From contig PJFB01000005.1 of assembly GCA_003574895.1 (NCBI GenBank), positions 1-64,000 on the forward strand: 64,000 nucleotides of DNA, in the 5' to 3' direction. The DNA is from Geobacter sp. GTDB lineage: Bacteria; Desulfobacterota; Desulfuromonadia; Geobacterales; Pseudopelobacteraceae. Of the stretch, positions 41,623-50,854 are shown piece after piece. The translations under genes and the position numbers were made by a program. Below the pieces are notes generated by a model. The model made no database searches, had not been told where the DNA came from, and saw only the letters and a list, made by a program, of their open reading frames with translations. The stretch's first letter is position 1. The number at the start of each line of letters is the position of its first letter.

Positions 41623-43533
41623 ATGAAACATCTCATCCTCGGTACTGCCGGACATATCGACCATGGCAAGACCTCCCTGGTCAAGGCCCTGACCGGCATC
41701 GACACCGACCGGCTCAAGGAGGAGAAGGCGCGCGGCATCACCATCGAGCTGGGCTTTGCCCACCTGGAGCTGCCGGACGGCATCAGGCTGGGGATCGTGG
41801 ATGTGCCGGGCCATGAACGCTTCGTGCGCACCATGGTGGCCGGCGTCGGCGGCATGGACTTGGTCATGCTGGTGATCGCGGCCGACGAAGGGATCATGCC
41901 CCAGACCCGCGAGCATCTCGACATCCTGCGGCTGTTGGGGGTGAAGTGCGGCCTGGTGGCCCTGACCAAGAGCGACCTGGTGGATCCGGAGTGGCTGGAG
42001 CTGGTGACCGAGGAGGTACGCGAGTTCACTGTCGGCAGTTTCCTGGAGGGTGCGCCGGTCTGTGCGCTATCCTCCCGCACCGGCCAGGGGTTGGACGGAC
42101 TGAAGCGGGAGCTGGCCCGGCTGGCAGGGGTTGTCGCGGAGAAGAGACGCGAAGGGCAGTTCCGCCTGCCGGTGGACCGGGTCTTCACCATGGCCGGTTT
42201 CGGTACCGTGGTGACCGGCACCCTGCTCTCGGGCGAGATCAACACCGGGGACGAGCTGGAACTGCTCCCCACCGGCCGGGAAGGGCGCGTGCGCGGCATC
42301 CAGGCCCATGGGGCCAAGGTGGAGAAGGGGCTGGCCGGCCAGCGCCTGGCCGTGAACCTGCAGGGGATCGACCTGGACCAGGTACGGCGCGGCGACGTGG
42401 TGGTGCCCCGGGGCGCCTTCCTGGCCACCCGTACCGTGGATGCCCGCCTCGACTACCTGGCCTCGGCACCCCGCGAACTGAAGCATCGCGCCACGTTGCG
42501 GCTGCACTCGGCCACCTACGAGGTACCGGCCCAGGTAATCCTCATGGACCGCGACACCCTGCAACCGGGGGAGAGCGCCTACGTACAGCTGCGGCTGCGG
42601 GAACCGGCCCTGCTCCTGTCCGGCGACAGCTATCTCCTGCGGGTTTCCTCCCCGGCTTGCACGGTCGGGGGCGGCGTGGTGCTGGACCCCTTCCCGCCCC
42701 GCCGCCGCAGGCGCAGCGCCGAGGCAGTCCGCCTGCTGGAGTCCCTGGACACCGCAGACCACCAGGCCACCATCTCCCTGATCATCGGCCAGGGGCTGCT
42801 CTCCGGGATCAGTTTCGACGATATCCTGCTCCGCTCCGGCATCCCCCGCAAGGTCGCGGAATCCACCCTGGCCGGCCTGCTTGCCTCTGGCGAGGTGCTG
42901 CAGATGACCCGGGAACCGCGTATCTTTCTGGCACGGGAGGCATTCGAAAGCCTGAAGAAGGGGATGCTTGACGAGTTGGCCGCCTACCTGGCCGCCAACC
43001 CGCTTAAGGAGGGGATGGGCAAGGAAGAGCTGAAGACCCGCCTGCCCAGGCGAAGCGACCAGCGCTTCTTCACCCCGCTCCTTGTAGCTCTGGAGCGGGA
43101 TGGCGCGGTCGTGCCGGACCGGGAGATCGTCAAGCCGGCTGTCCGGCCGGAGCAGCAGGGAAGGGCCAGCGACGGATTGGGAGAAAAGATCAACGGATTC
43201 CTGCTGGAAAGGGGGATCGAGCCCCCCACGGTCAAGGAGATCATGGAGCGTTTCCGTTGCGACGAGAAGGCGGTGCGCGACAACTTGGCGCTCCTGACCA
43301 GGAACAACAGCGTGGTCCGCATCTCCAGCGACCTGTTTTACGCGGCCCCGGCCCTGAACGGCCTCAGGGAAAAGCTGCTGGCCCGGCTGAAGGAAAAGGG
43401 CGAGATCACCCCACCCGAATACCGGGACCTGACCGGACTGTCGCGCAAATTCCTGATCCCGCTCCTGGAGCACTTCGACAGCGAGAAGCTCACCATCCGG
43501 GTGGGGGACAAGCGGGTGCTGCGGAAAAGGTAG
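41623..43533 (+). CDS. selB: Selenocysteine-specific elongation factor SelB
   Basis: 636 residues. The GTPase domain has G1 [29 protein letters not shown] in switch I, DVPGHERF for G3 and TKSD for G4. Domain II-III follow, and the C-terminal winged-helix repeats (residues about 370-636) bind the SECIS element. SelB delivers selenocysteyl-tRNA to UGA codons. No selA or tRNA-Sec gene is visible nearby. GC content jumps back to the core level at this gene. The start follows A+T-rich intergenic sequence at the island border. Confidence 0.95.
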   Translation: MKHLILGTAGHIDHGKTSLVKALTGIDTDRLKEEKARGITIELGFAHLELPDGIRLGIVDVPGHERFVRTMVAGVGGMDLVMLVIAADEGIMPQTREHLDILRLLGVKCGLVALTKSDLVDPEWLELVTEEVREFTVGSFLEGAPVCALSSRTGQGLDGLKRELARLAGVVAEKRREGQFRLPVDRVFTMAGFGTVVTGTLLSGEINTGDELELLPTGREGRVRGIQAHGAKVEKGLAGQRLAVNLQGIDLDQVRRGDVVVPRGAFLATRTVDARLDYLASAPRELKHRATLRLHSATYEVPAQVILMDRDTLQPGESAYVQLRLREPALLLSGDSYLLRVSSPACTVGGGVVLDPFPPRRRRRSAEAVRLLESLDTADHQATISLIIGQGLLSGISFDDILLRSGIPRKVAESTLAGLLASGEVLQMTREPRIFLAREAFESLKKGMLDELAAYLAANPLKEGMGKEELKTRLPRRSDQRFFTPLLVALERDGAVVPDREIVKPAVRPEQQGRASDGLGEKINGFLLERGIEPPTVKEIMERFRCDEKAVRDNLALLTRNNSVVRISSDLFYAAPALNGLREKLLARLKEKGEITPPEYRDLTGLSRKFLIPLLEHFDSEKLTIRVGDKRVLRKR

Positions 43534-43679
43534 AGTGTCTTCGTTTGTTATTTTGCGCCACTATCTTCCGGTGTGGGGGGCATTCCAGTGTGTGACTGCC
43601 AATGTTTGTTGCAACTAAAGAGTCTATCAATCTCTATGCATTGAAGCTACCCAAGAGATCGTCGAAAGAACTCTGACAA

Positions 43680-43749
43680 GCAACCCGATCCCCATCGGGC
43701 TTGCGGAGAGCCACAGATATTCCCCAATATCTTGTGGCTTTGTCTTTTT
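43680..43749 (+). terminator. Tandem hairpins after selB ending in a terminator
   Basis: First hairpin: GCAACCCGAT (43680-43689) with ATCGGGCTTGC (43694-43704), one bulge. Second: AGCCACAGATATT (43709-43721) with AATATCTTGTGGCT (43726-43739), followed by TTGTCTTTTT (43740-43749). The second is a good rho-independent terminator; the first may be part of a structured RNA. The rest of the 346-base gap (43534-43879) holds nothing else I can support. Confidence 0.7.
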
Positions 43750-43879
43750 AAGATACAATATTCATGTCATAACATTTATTGCTTGTCAATAGCCATAATT
43801 AGTGCAATATATGTTATGTAAATCAAACATTAAATGTAATGACAATGCTATCAACGTGGGAAATATCTGGAGGTATCCC

Positions 43880-44947
43880 ATGAACTTGCGAGAATTGAGA
43901 GAGCTGTCCGGAATGAACCAGGAGGCGCTTGGAGAACTATCCGGCGTTACCCGACAGACCATTGCCGCCTGGGAACGGGGTGAACGTGAGCCTTCCATGC
44001 AGCAGGTTGTCAAATTATGCCGGATTCTGAACGTACCGCTTGACGTCATGCTCGGCCTGGCCGGAGAGTCCGAGCCGGTGCTGCTGTTCCGCGCCGATGC
44101 GGCGGACACCCTGTCGCCGGCACTGAAGCAATTGTTGACGCGAAAGGCATTCAACTACGGCGAGATCGAGCGGCTGGCCGGAACGTTGCCCAATTTGCCC
44201 GGTTCTCGCCCCATGACAACTTTTGATCCTTATATCGTGGAGCAGGTAGCGCACGAGGTGCGTGATTGGCTGGGAGTTGAGGACGCCCCCTTGGGTGATG
44301 TGTTGTCGCTGCTGGAAGGCAAGGGTCTGAAAATTTTCCTGCACAAGCTGCCCAATTCCGTATCCGGCTTTTCGGCCTACACCGATGAGATCGGCGGGGC
44401 GATATTCGTCAACGCCGATCATCGGACGGAGCGGCAGTATTTCACCGCGCTGCATGAGCTTTCCCATCTCATCTTTCACCGCAAGGAGTACCAGGCTCCC
44501 ACATCACCGACGGCAAAGACCGGCAAGTCAGACCCGCGCGAACAGGCGGCAAATTACCTGGCAGGTGCGGTACTTCTGCCGCGCACCTGCGTTGAGTCTG
44601 AACTGCACCCCTACCGCAACCGCTGGCTGCCGTTTTCCCTGTTGGGCGACATCAAGCGACGCTACTCGGTCAGCATGCGGACTATCCTGGTCCGGGCCGG
44701 GCAACTCGGCATTATTTCCACCCGGCAGTCGTTTCAACAGATCGCCAAGATCAATGCGAAATACGGTAAGGAAGACGAACCAGTGGATCTGAACCGCCCC
44801 GATTCTCTCCGGCGCCTGAACCGGTTGGTCTACCAAGCGCTGATCGAAGAGAAAATCACCACTTCAAAGGCGGCGGAAGTACTCGGCGAGCCGGTGTATT
44901 CGGTCAAGGAAGAACTAGGCAGGTGGCTGTCGGAGGAGATCGCGTGA
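43880..44947 (+). CDS. XRE-type regulator fused to an ImmA/IrrE metallopeptidase
   Basis: 355 residues from ATG 43880, which has GGAGG about 7 bases upstream. The N-terminal HTH (LRELSGMNQEALGELSG, TRQTIAAWERGE) is followed by a DUF955/ImmA domain with HELSH (zinc-binding HExxH type) near residue 190. Such proteins are antitoxins or phage repressor cleavers. It overlaps a PIN-domain gene by 4 bases, which fits a toxin-antitoxin pair of the XRE-COG2856 with PIN type. Confidence 0.87.
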   Translation: MNLRELRELSGMNQEALGELSGVTRQTIAAWERGEREPSMQQVVKLCRILNVPLDVMLGLAGESEPVLLFRADAADTLSPALKQLLTRKAFNYGEIERLAGTLPNLPGSRPMTTFDPYIVEQVAHEVRDWLGVEDAPLGDVLSLLEGKGLKIFLHKLPNSVSGFSAYTDEIGGAIFVNADHRTERQYFTALHELSHLIFHRKEYQAPTSPTAKTGKSDPREQAANYLAGAVLLPRTCVESELHPYRNRWLPFSLLGDIKRRYSVSMRTILVRAGQLGIISTRQSFQQIAKINAKYGKEDEPVDLNRPDSLRRLNRLVYQALIEEKITTSKAAEVLGEPVYSVKEELGRWLSEEIA

Positions 44948-45429
44948 TCCTTCTGGCCGACACCAGCATCCTGATCGATCTGGAATATGTGGGTGCCATC
45001 GGCGTATTGCCCCGCCTGGCTCCGTGTGAGGTGCTGGATGTGGTGCTGGTGGAATGCGAGAACAAAAAACAGCCAAGAATCATACAAAATATCGAGGATG
45101 CTGGGATAACCGTTATCCAAACCAGCCGGGACTTGGCTGTTAAGGCGAATAGCCTGCGACGTGGCGGGGTCAGCACAAACGACATGATGACGGTCTGCTA
45201 TGCCCGGGAACATGGTCGGGTGGTTATGGCTGGTGATCGGCCAATGCGGGAGCGCTGCGCCGAAGAGGGCATCGAATTCCGGGGAAGTATCTGGATCGTG
45301 GAAGAAGCCCATCGTCTGCGATTGGTTGAAGCAGCGGAACTTATTCGTTGGCTGACAGTTTGGCCCACTGTCGGAAGGAGACTTCCGACAGATGAGCTTG
45401 AAAAATTGCGTCAAAGACTCAGGATTTGA
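44944..45429 (+). CDS. PIN-domain-like toxin
   Basis: 161 residues. Start GTG 44944, GGAGGAG 5 bases upstream, with GTGA overlap. The PIN nuclease pattern is visible: ILLADTSILID with the first aspartate, an acidic cluster near residue 60, TNDMMTV with aspartate, and VVMAGDRPMRE with aspartate. PIN toxins cut RNA. Downstream of an XRE-ImmA gene it probably is the toxin of the pair. Confidence 0.8.
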   Translation: MILLADTSILIDLEYVGAIGVLPRLAPCEVLDVVLVECENKKQPRIIQNIEDAGITVIQTSRDLAVKANSLRRGGVSTNDMMTVCYAREHGRVVMAGDRPMRERCAEEGIEFRGSIWIVEEAHRLRLVEAAELIRWLTVWPTVGRRLPTDELEKLRQRLRI

Positions 45430-47445
45430 TTACTGATCTCCTTTTACCTCCACCGCCACATCGTACAACGTACTCCCACGCCCCCCGTCGGTCAGGCGCT
45501 GGGACGTCAGGCAGTTGACCCCGCGTTGGCCGGGGATGAACTCGCTCCACCAGACCCCTTCCGTGACCGCCGTGCCGGCCGGCACCCTGTCCGTGATCTT
45601 CAGGACAAACTCCACCTCACCCAGTTGGTTGTAAGCCACCACCTGCTGACTGTCGGCCAGGCCCCGCACCTCGGCGTCGGCCGGGTTCATCAGCAGTGTC
45701 TGCACCTTCTGGTGGGTCCGCAGGTTGTCCTGCTCGTAGAAGCTGGAGTTGAGGGCATAGGGGGTGACGGCCGGCTGCAGCCGGAGCGGGAAACCATCCC
45801 CCTCGGCATGGGTGGGGAGCGGGCGCGGCAGCGGTTCCGGCTCGCGCTGGTTCAGGATTTCGATCTTTCCCGAGGGGGTCAGCCAGGTGGTTTTGGGATC
45901 GCTGGTGGGGGTGAGGAAGACCGGTTCCCCCTGCAGCAACCGTTGATTGGTGTCAGGGTCGCGCCAGGGGGTGTCCAACGCGATGAGTTGTTCGATCAGG
46001 TCATCGGCGGACTGGGTGAAAAAGGGCTCGTTCCACCCCATGCCTTGGGCCAGGAGCGAGAACACTTGCCAGTTGGATTTGGCTTCCCCGACCGCCGGGA
46101 TGGCGGCTGCGCAGCGCTGGCTCTGGTAGCTGCCGTAGCAGCGGTAGAGGTCGGCATGTTCCAGGGAACTGGTGGCCGGCAGCACGATGTCGGCGTAACG
46201 GGCCGTATCGGTCAGGAAGCGCTCGTGCACCACGGTGAACAGGTCGTCCCGCAGCAGACCCTGGATGATGGCGTTCTGGTCCGGGGCCACGCTGGCCGGG
46301 TTGGAGTGGTAGACGTACAGGGACATGACCGGCGGATCGTTCAGTTCGTTCAGGGCCGCGCCCAGTTGGTTCATGCTGACCAGGCGGGTGGGCTGGCGGA
46401 TGAAGTCCTCCCTGGTGACCTTGTGGAGCGGAAAGGCCGCGCCGGTGGAGGTGCCGGGGAAGACCCCGCCGCCACGGCGTTGCCAGGCTCCGGTCACGGC
46501 CGGCAGGCAGGCGATGGTGCGCACGGTCATGGCACCGTTGGCGTAGCGGGTCAGGCCGCTCCCCAGACGGATGTAGGGGGCGCGGGCCGTGGCGAATTCA
46601 CGGGCCAGGCGCTCTATGGCTGCCTCGGGAAGGCCGCAGGCATGGGACATCCGTGCCGGCGTGCACTCGGCCAGGACCTGTCCGCTGAATTCCTCGAAGC
46701 CGAGCACGTTGGCGGCGATAAAGGCCTTGTCGGCCAGTCCGTCACGCACGATGACGTGCAGCATCCCCAGTGCCAGGGCGCCGTCGCCGCCGGGGCGGAC
46801 GACAAAAGCCTCGTCAGCAGCCTCCATGGTGGGGGTGCGGTAGGTGTCGATGGCCCAGAGCCGGGCGCCGTTTTTACGGGCGGCCTGGGCGTCACGCAGG
46901 CAATGGATGCTGGTGGCGGCGGCATTGATCCCCCAGAGGATGATCAGATCGCTCTCCCCCATCTCGGCCGGGTCCATGGCCGGGGTTTCGCCCATGATCT
47001 GCTTCCAGCCTGCGTCCTTGGCCGGCGAGCAGATGGTCCGCTCCAGCCGCGAGGCGCCCAGGTAGTGGAAAAAGGGGTGGCCGCTGTTCCTCTGCACCAA
47101 TCCCATGGTGCCGGCATAGGAGTAGGGGAGGATGCATTCCCCACCGTGGCTGGTGATCAGTTCCCGCCAGCGGCCGCAGATGCGCCAGATGGCCTCATCC
47201 CAGGATATGGGACGGAATTGGCCCGCACCCTTGGCGCCGGTCCGCAGGAGTGGTTGGGTCAGCCGGCGGGGCGAGTGGACGGTTTGTTCGTAATGGTTCA
47301 TCTTGGGGCAGAGCAGGCCGCGGGTCACGGGGTGGTCGGGATCGCCGCTGACGCGGACGGCGCGGCTGTTCTTGACCTCCACCAGCAGGCCGCAGGCATC
47401 GGGGCAATCGTAGGGGCATACGGAACGGACTATTTTGTGGGGCAT
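45430..47445 (-). CDS. Molybdopterin-dependent oxidoreductase with 4Fe-4S cluster
   Basis: 671 residues of the DMSO reductase/formate dehydrogenase superfamily. The cluster motif CPYDCPDACGLL plus LLCPK gives four cysteines. Other family elements are PISWDEAIWRI, LGINAAAT-like GINAAATSIH and ALNSSFYEQDN. TICSPAKDAG near residue 138 may contain the molybdenum-ligating cysteine. There is no twin-arginine signal, so it is probably cytoplasmic. Electron partner is absent nearby. Substrate unknown. Confidence 0.88.
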   Translation of the reverse strand: MPHKIVRSVCPYDCPDACGLLVEVKNSRAVRVSGDPDHPVTRGLLCPKMNHYEQTVHSPRRLTQPLLRTGAKGAGQFRPISWDEAIWRICGRWRELITSHGGECILPYSYAGTMGLVQRNSGHPFFHYLGASRLERTICSPAKDAGWKQIMGETPAMDPAEMGESDLIILWGINAAATSIHCLRDAQAARKNGARLWAIDTYRTPTMEAADEAFVVRPGGDGALALGMLHVIVRDGLADKAFIAANVLGFEEFSGQVLAECTPARMSHACGLPEAAIERLAREFATARAPYIRLGSGLTRYANGAMTVRTIACLPAVTGAWQRRGGGVFPGTSTGAAFPLHKVTREDFIRQPTRLVSMNQLGAALNELNDPPVMSLYVYHSNPASVAPDQNAIIQGLLRDDLFTVVHERFLTDTARYADIVLPATSSLEHADLYRCYGSYQSQRCAAAIPAVGEAKSNWQVFSLLAQGMGWNEPFFTQSADDLIEQLIALDTPWRDPDTNQRLLQGEPVFLTPTSDPKTTWLTPSGKIEILNQREPEPLPRPLPTHAEGDGFPLRLQPAVTPYALNSSFYEQDNLRTHQKVQTLLMNPADAEVRGLADSQQVVAYNQLGEVEFVLKITDRVPAGTAVTEGVWWSEFIPGQRGVNCLTSQRLTDGGRGSTLYDVAVEVKGDQ

Positions 47446-47571
47446 GGCTTCTCTCTTGAAAGGTGGTTGATGTTAAGCGATAATGCATAACTATACCTGA
47501 TTCCAAAAAACATTTGCAGATGAAAACAATTAATGATAACCAGATTGTAACCGATCAATTGGGAGATATTT

Positions 47572-48132
47572 ATGACAGAACAGCCTGAAATCCTGCATTA
47601 CGCAATATCCGTGGTCGGTAAGGACCGGCCGGGTATCGTGGCCGGCGTTGCTTCCGTGCTCTTCCGGCTGGGCTGCAACATCGCCGATTCCAGCTGCACC
47701 ATGTTGGCCGGCGAGTTTGCCATGATCCTGATCGTCTCGCATCACAGGCCCTTCAGCAAGAGCCGCCTGCACGAAGAATTGAAACCTGCCTGCGAGCAGC
47801 TCGGCATGTCCCTGGCCGTGCGTTCCCTGCACAGCGATGAAGTCAAACGCCAGGAGTCGGCCGACGAGATCTGCATGGTCTCGGTCTACGGCGCCGACCA
47901 ACCGGGCATCGTCTACCGCGTGACCAGCGAGCTGGCGGAGCAGGGAGTCAACATCACCGATCTTAACACCAAGCTGATCGGCACGGATGAGGAACCGGTG
48001 TATGTGATGATGCTGGAGGCTGCCCTGCCGGAGGGCCTGACACCGGAAGCCCTGGAAGCCATGCTGGGCGACCTGAAAAAGGAGTTGAACGTGGAGATTG
48101 GCGTCAGGGTAATCACGCCGGTCTCCTTTTAA
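47572..48132 (+). CDS. Two-ACT-domain protein, GcvR-like
   Basis: 186 residues. Two ACT domains: HYAISVVGKDRPGIVAGVA near residue 10 and MVSVYGADQPGIVYRVTSEL near residue 100. ACT domains bind amino acids. The layout is that of GcvR-type regulators. It lies 3 bases before def, so the two are translated together. Confidence 0.85.
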   Translation: MTEQPEILHYAISVVGKDRPGIVAGVASVLFRLGCNIADSSCTMLAGEFAMILIVSHHRPFSKSRLHEELKPACEQLGMSLAVRSLHSDEVKRQESADEICMVSVYGADQPGIVYRVTSELAEQGVNITDLNTKLIGTDEEPVYVMMLEAALPEGLTPEALEAMLGDLKKELNVEIGVRVITPVSF

Positions 48133-48135
48133 GCC

Positions 48136-48642
48136 ATGCCGACTCAAAACATCCTCCGCTATCCACACCCGCTGCTTAAGAAAGTCTGCCACAAGGTTGA
48201 GACAATCGACCGGGCGATCCTTGCCCTGATCGAGGACCTGCTCGACACCATGCACGCCGGTCCGGGCTCGGTCGGTGTGGCCGCGCCCCAGATCGGCGTT
48301 ACCCTGAGGGTCTGCGTGGTTGACGTGTCTGGCAGCCGTCATGGCAAGGACAACAACCATGGCCAGCTCTGCATGATCAATCCCGAGATCGTGGCCCGTA
48401 GCGGCAACGCCATCATGCGTGAAGGGTGCATGAGCGTGCCGGACTACACTGGTGATGTGGAACGGGCAACCGGGATCACGGTACGCTTCAGCGAGCCGGA
48501 CGGCAGCGAGCGGACCATAGAGGCCACAGGCTTCGAGGCGGTGGCGATCCAGCACGAGATGGATCACCTGGATGGGATCTTGTTCCTGGACCGGGTCGTT
48601 TCCCTGAAGACCGGCCTGTTCAGGCGGAAAAATTATCGGTAG
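48136..48642 (+). CDS. def: Peptide deformylase
   Basis: 168 residues. Motif 1 GSVGVAAPQIG, motif 2 REGCMSVP with the metal-ligating cysteine, and motif 3 QHEMDHLDG with the catalytic HExxH are all present. It removes the formyl group from N-terminal methionine of new proteins. Length is normal. It follows the ACT gene by 3 bases. Confidence 0.95.
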   Translation: MPTQNILRYPHPLLKKVCHKVETIDRAILALIEDLLDTMHAGPGSVGVAAPQIGVTLRVCVVDVSGSRHGKDNNHGQLCMINPEIVARSGNAIMREGCMSVPDYTGDVERATGITVRFSEPDGSERTIEATGFEAVAIQHEMDHLDGILFLDRVVSLKTGLFRRKNYR

Positions 48643-48694
48643 AGGCATCCCTGTGGGCAACCGTCAGGGGCTGTCTTGCCATGCGAGGAAAACT

Positions 48695-49243
48695 ATGTCC
48701 GATTTACTGTCAAAAAAGGAACAGAGGGAACTGCTCAAGATCGCCCGTGAAACCATTGTCACAGTAATCAACACCGGCAAGATTCCACCGCTCAAGACGG
48801 ATTCTCCGGGGCTCAATACCGAGAGCGGCTGTTTCGTGACCATCAAGCAACAGGGACACTTGCGGGGCTGCATCGGCAACTTTGTTTCCGACCAGCCGCT
48901 TTATCAACTGGTGCAGGAAATGGCGGTTGCCGCCGCCACCCGTGATCCCCGATTCTACCCCATGAAGGCCCCTGACCTGGCCGACTTCGACCTGGAAATT
49001 TCGGTGCTCTCGCCGCTGGAGAAGATCGATTCCGTTGACCGGATCCAGGTCGGCCGTCATGGCATCTATCTGGTCAAGGACAGCTTCCGCGGCGTGCTGC
49101 TGCCCCAGGTGGCCACCGAATACGGCTGGGACCGGGATACGTTTCTGAAGCACACCTGCCTCAAGGCCGGCCTGCAGGAGAATGCCTGGCAAAAGGAGTG
49201 CGACATCTACATCTTCAGCGCCCAGGTGTTCGGCGAAAAGTAA
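48695..49243 (+). CDS. amrA: AMMECR1-domain protein, AmmeMemoRadiSam system protein A
   Basis: 182 residues from ATG 48695, with GAGGAAAA just upstream; the longer frame from 48653 is rejected. The AMMECR1 signature LRGCIG near residue 58 and VKDSFRGVLLPQVATEYGWD are clear. In other genomes it is encoded with a MEMO protein and a radical SAM protein (AmrB, AmrS); here they are absent. Function is unproven. Confidence 0.85.
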   Translation: MSDLLSKKEQRELLKIARETIVTVINTGKIPPLKTDSPGLNTESGCFVTIKQQGHLRGCIGNFVSDQPLYQLVQEMAVAAATRDPRFYPMKAPDLADFDLEISVLSPLEKIDSVDRIQVGRHGIYLVKDSFRGVLLPQVATEYGWDRDTFLKHTCLKAGLQENAWQKECDIYIFSAQVFGEK

Positions 49244-49429
49244 TCCTGATCAAAACAACCCTTTATCCATGGCATCATTGATTGCCTCGCGTTTAGAGGA
49301 AATTTGAATCTTAAATCCCGAGTAATCTTGAGAATATCCCGATGCTGAAAAGGCTTTGATCAGTGGCTTTCCGGTATTTTCCTTATGCCTCCCTGTCCTC
49401 CCTGCTGATAAAGTGGTACACTTTCCGCT

Positions 49430-50839
49430 ATGAGTCAGACCATCACCATATCGCCAGTGACCCGCATCGAAGGTCATGCCGGGATTACCATCCATTTGGA
49501 TGACTCAGGCCGGGTGGCTGTGGCCCGCCTGCATGTCCAGGAGTTCCGCGGCTTCGAATCCTTCTGCCTGGGGCGCCCTTTCTGGGAGATGCCCGCCATT
49601 ACGGCCCGCATCTGCGGTATTTGCCCGGTAAGCCACGCACTGGCATCAGCAAAGGCCGGCGACCGCCTCCTCGGCATTGATGTCCCGCCGGCGGCCCGGA
49701 AACTGCGCTCCCTTCTCTCCCTGGCCCAGTTGATCCTCAGCCATTCCCTCAGTTTTTTCCACCTGTCGGCCCCGGATATCGTGCTCGGCCTGGATGCCGA
49801 CCCTGCCGGGCGCAACATTGCCGGGCTGTCCCGCAACTTCCCGGAACTGATCCGCAAGGGGATTCGTCTGCGCCAGATCGGTCAGGAGATTGTCAACCGC
49901 GTTGCCGGTGGCCAACTCCACCCCGAGCGTATCGTGCCGGGCGGGATGGGCGAACCGCTCTTGCCTGAGCAGCGGGACGAGGTTGCAAACCTGCTGCCGG
50001 AGGCGTTGCAACTGGTGCGCTATGCCCTGGCCCTGTGGCAAGAGCACCGTTTCCGGTTCCTGGAGGAGATGGGCGATGTCGGTGAGTTCTCGAGCCTGTT
50101 TCTGGGGCTGGTCGGGGATGATGGCTATCTGGACCACGCCAGCGGCCGGCTGCGCTTTGTGGCGGCCCAAGGCGGCATCGTGGCGGAGTTGGCGCCCGAA
50201 TCCTATGCCGATGCCATTACCGAGATAGTCTCCAGCGAGAGCTACATGAAGGCCACCACCTGCCCGTTCAGCGAGGATGGCCTGTACCGGGTCGGGCCCC
50301 TGGCACGCCTCAATGTTGCCCATTTTAGCGATGCGCCCCTGGCAAACCGCGAGCGGGAAGCGCTGCTCAAAGGGCGCCGGACAACCACCAGCAGTCTGGA
50401 TTACCATCATGCCAGACTCATCGAGATGCTGTACGCGATCGAAAAGATCGGACACATACTATCCGATCCGGCCATCTGCGACTCCCATGTCCTGGACCGG
50501 GCCGAGGTCAACCACCAGGAGGGGGTCGGTGTCATCGAAGCGCCGCGCGGCACCCTGATCCACCATTACCATGTGGACCAACACGGCCTGCTGACCGGTG
50601 TCCGCCTGATCGTGGCCACTGCCCACAACAGCCTGGCCATGGAGCGCACCATCACCGCCATTGCCCAGCGGCACATTGTTGCCGGCAGATTTACCGAGGG
50701 GATGCTCAACCGGGTCGAACACGGCATCCGGCTCTACGACCCCTGTCTTTCCTGTGCCACCCATACCTTTGGCAGGCTGGGCATGACCGTTAGCTTGCAG
50801 GCGCCCGACGGCAAGGTGCTGGACAGGGCGTCGCTGTAG
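49430..50839 (+). CDS. NiFe hydrogenase large subunit, orphan
   Basis: 469 residues. The N-terminal L1 motif [14 protein letters not shown] supplies two nickel-iron cysteines, and L2 DPCLSCATH near the end supplies the other two. A 24-residue tail follows L2, which in maturing subunits is cut by an endopeptidase after the histidine. The small subunit and electron-transfer partners are missing; neighbours are AMMECR1 and uvrB. It resembles group 3 cytosolic enzymes. It is 15 bases before uvrB. Partner must be encoded elsewhere if active. Confidence 0.88.
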   Translation: MSQTITISPVTRIEGHAGITIHLDDSGRVAVARLHVQEFRGFESFCLGRPFWEMPAITARICGICPVSHALASAKAGDRLLGIDVPPAARKLRSLLSLAQLILSHSLSFFHLSAPDIVLGLDADPAGRNIAGLSRNFPELIRKGIRLRQIGQEIVNRVAGGQLHPERIVPGGMGEPLLPEQRDEVANLLPEALQLVRYALALWQEHRFRFLEEMGDVGEFSSLFLGLVGDDGYLDHASGRLRFVAAQGGIVAELAPESYADAITEIVSSESYMKATTCPFSEDGLYRVGPLARLNVAHFSDAPLANREREALLKGRRTTTSSLDYHHARLIEMLYAIEKIGHILSDPAICDSHVLDRAEVNHQEGVGVIEAPRGTLIHHYHVDQHGLLTGVRLIVATAHNSLAMERTITAIAQRHIVAGRFTEGMLNRVEHGIRLYDPCLSCATHTFGRLGMTVSLQAPDGKVLDRASL

Positions 50840-50854
50840 GTCTACTATTACCCC

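Noticed and set aside
43534-43879. tRNA-Sec gene next to selB
   Set aside because: No 90-base tRNA-Sec cloverleaf or CCA-like end is visible; only two hairpins.
45526-47490. 654-codon open frame opposite the molybdopterin oxidoreductase
   Set aside because: Mirror of a well-supported gene; no domain is visible in it.
49244-49429. Possible remnant of a hydrogenase small subunit
   Set aside because: No cysteine pattern or frame resembling a small subunit was found in this short stretch.
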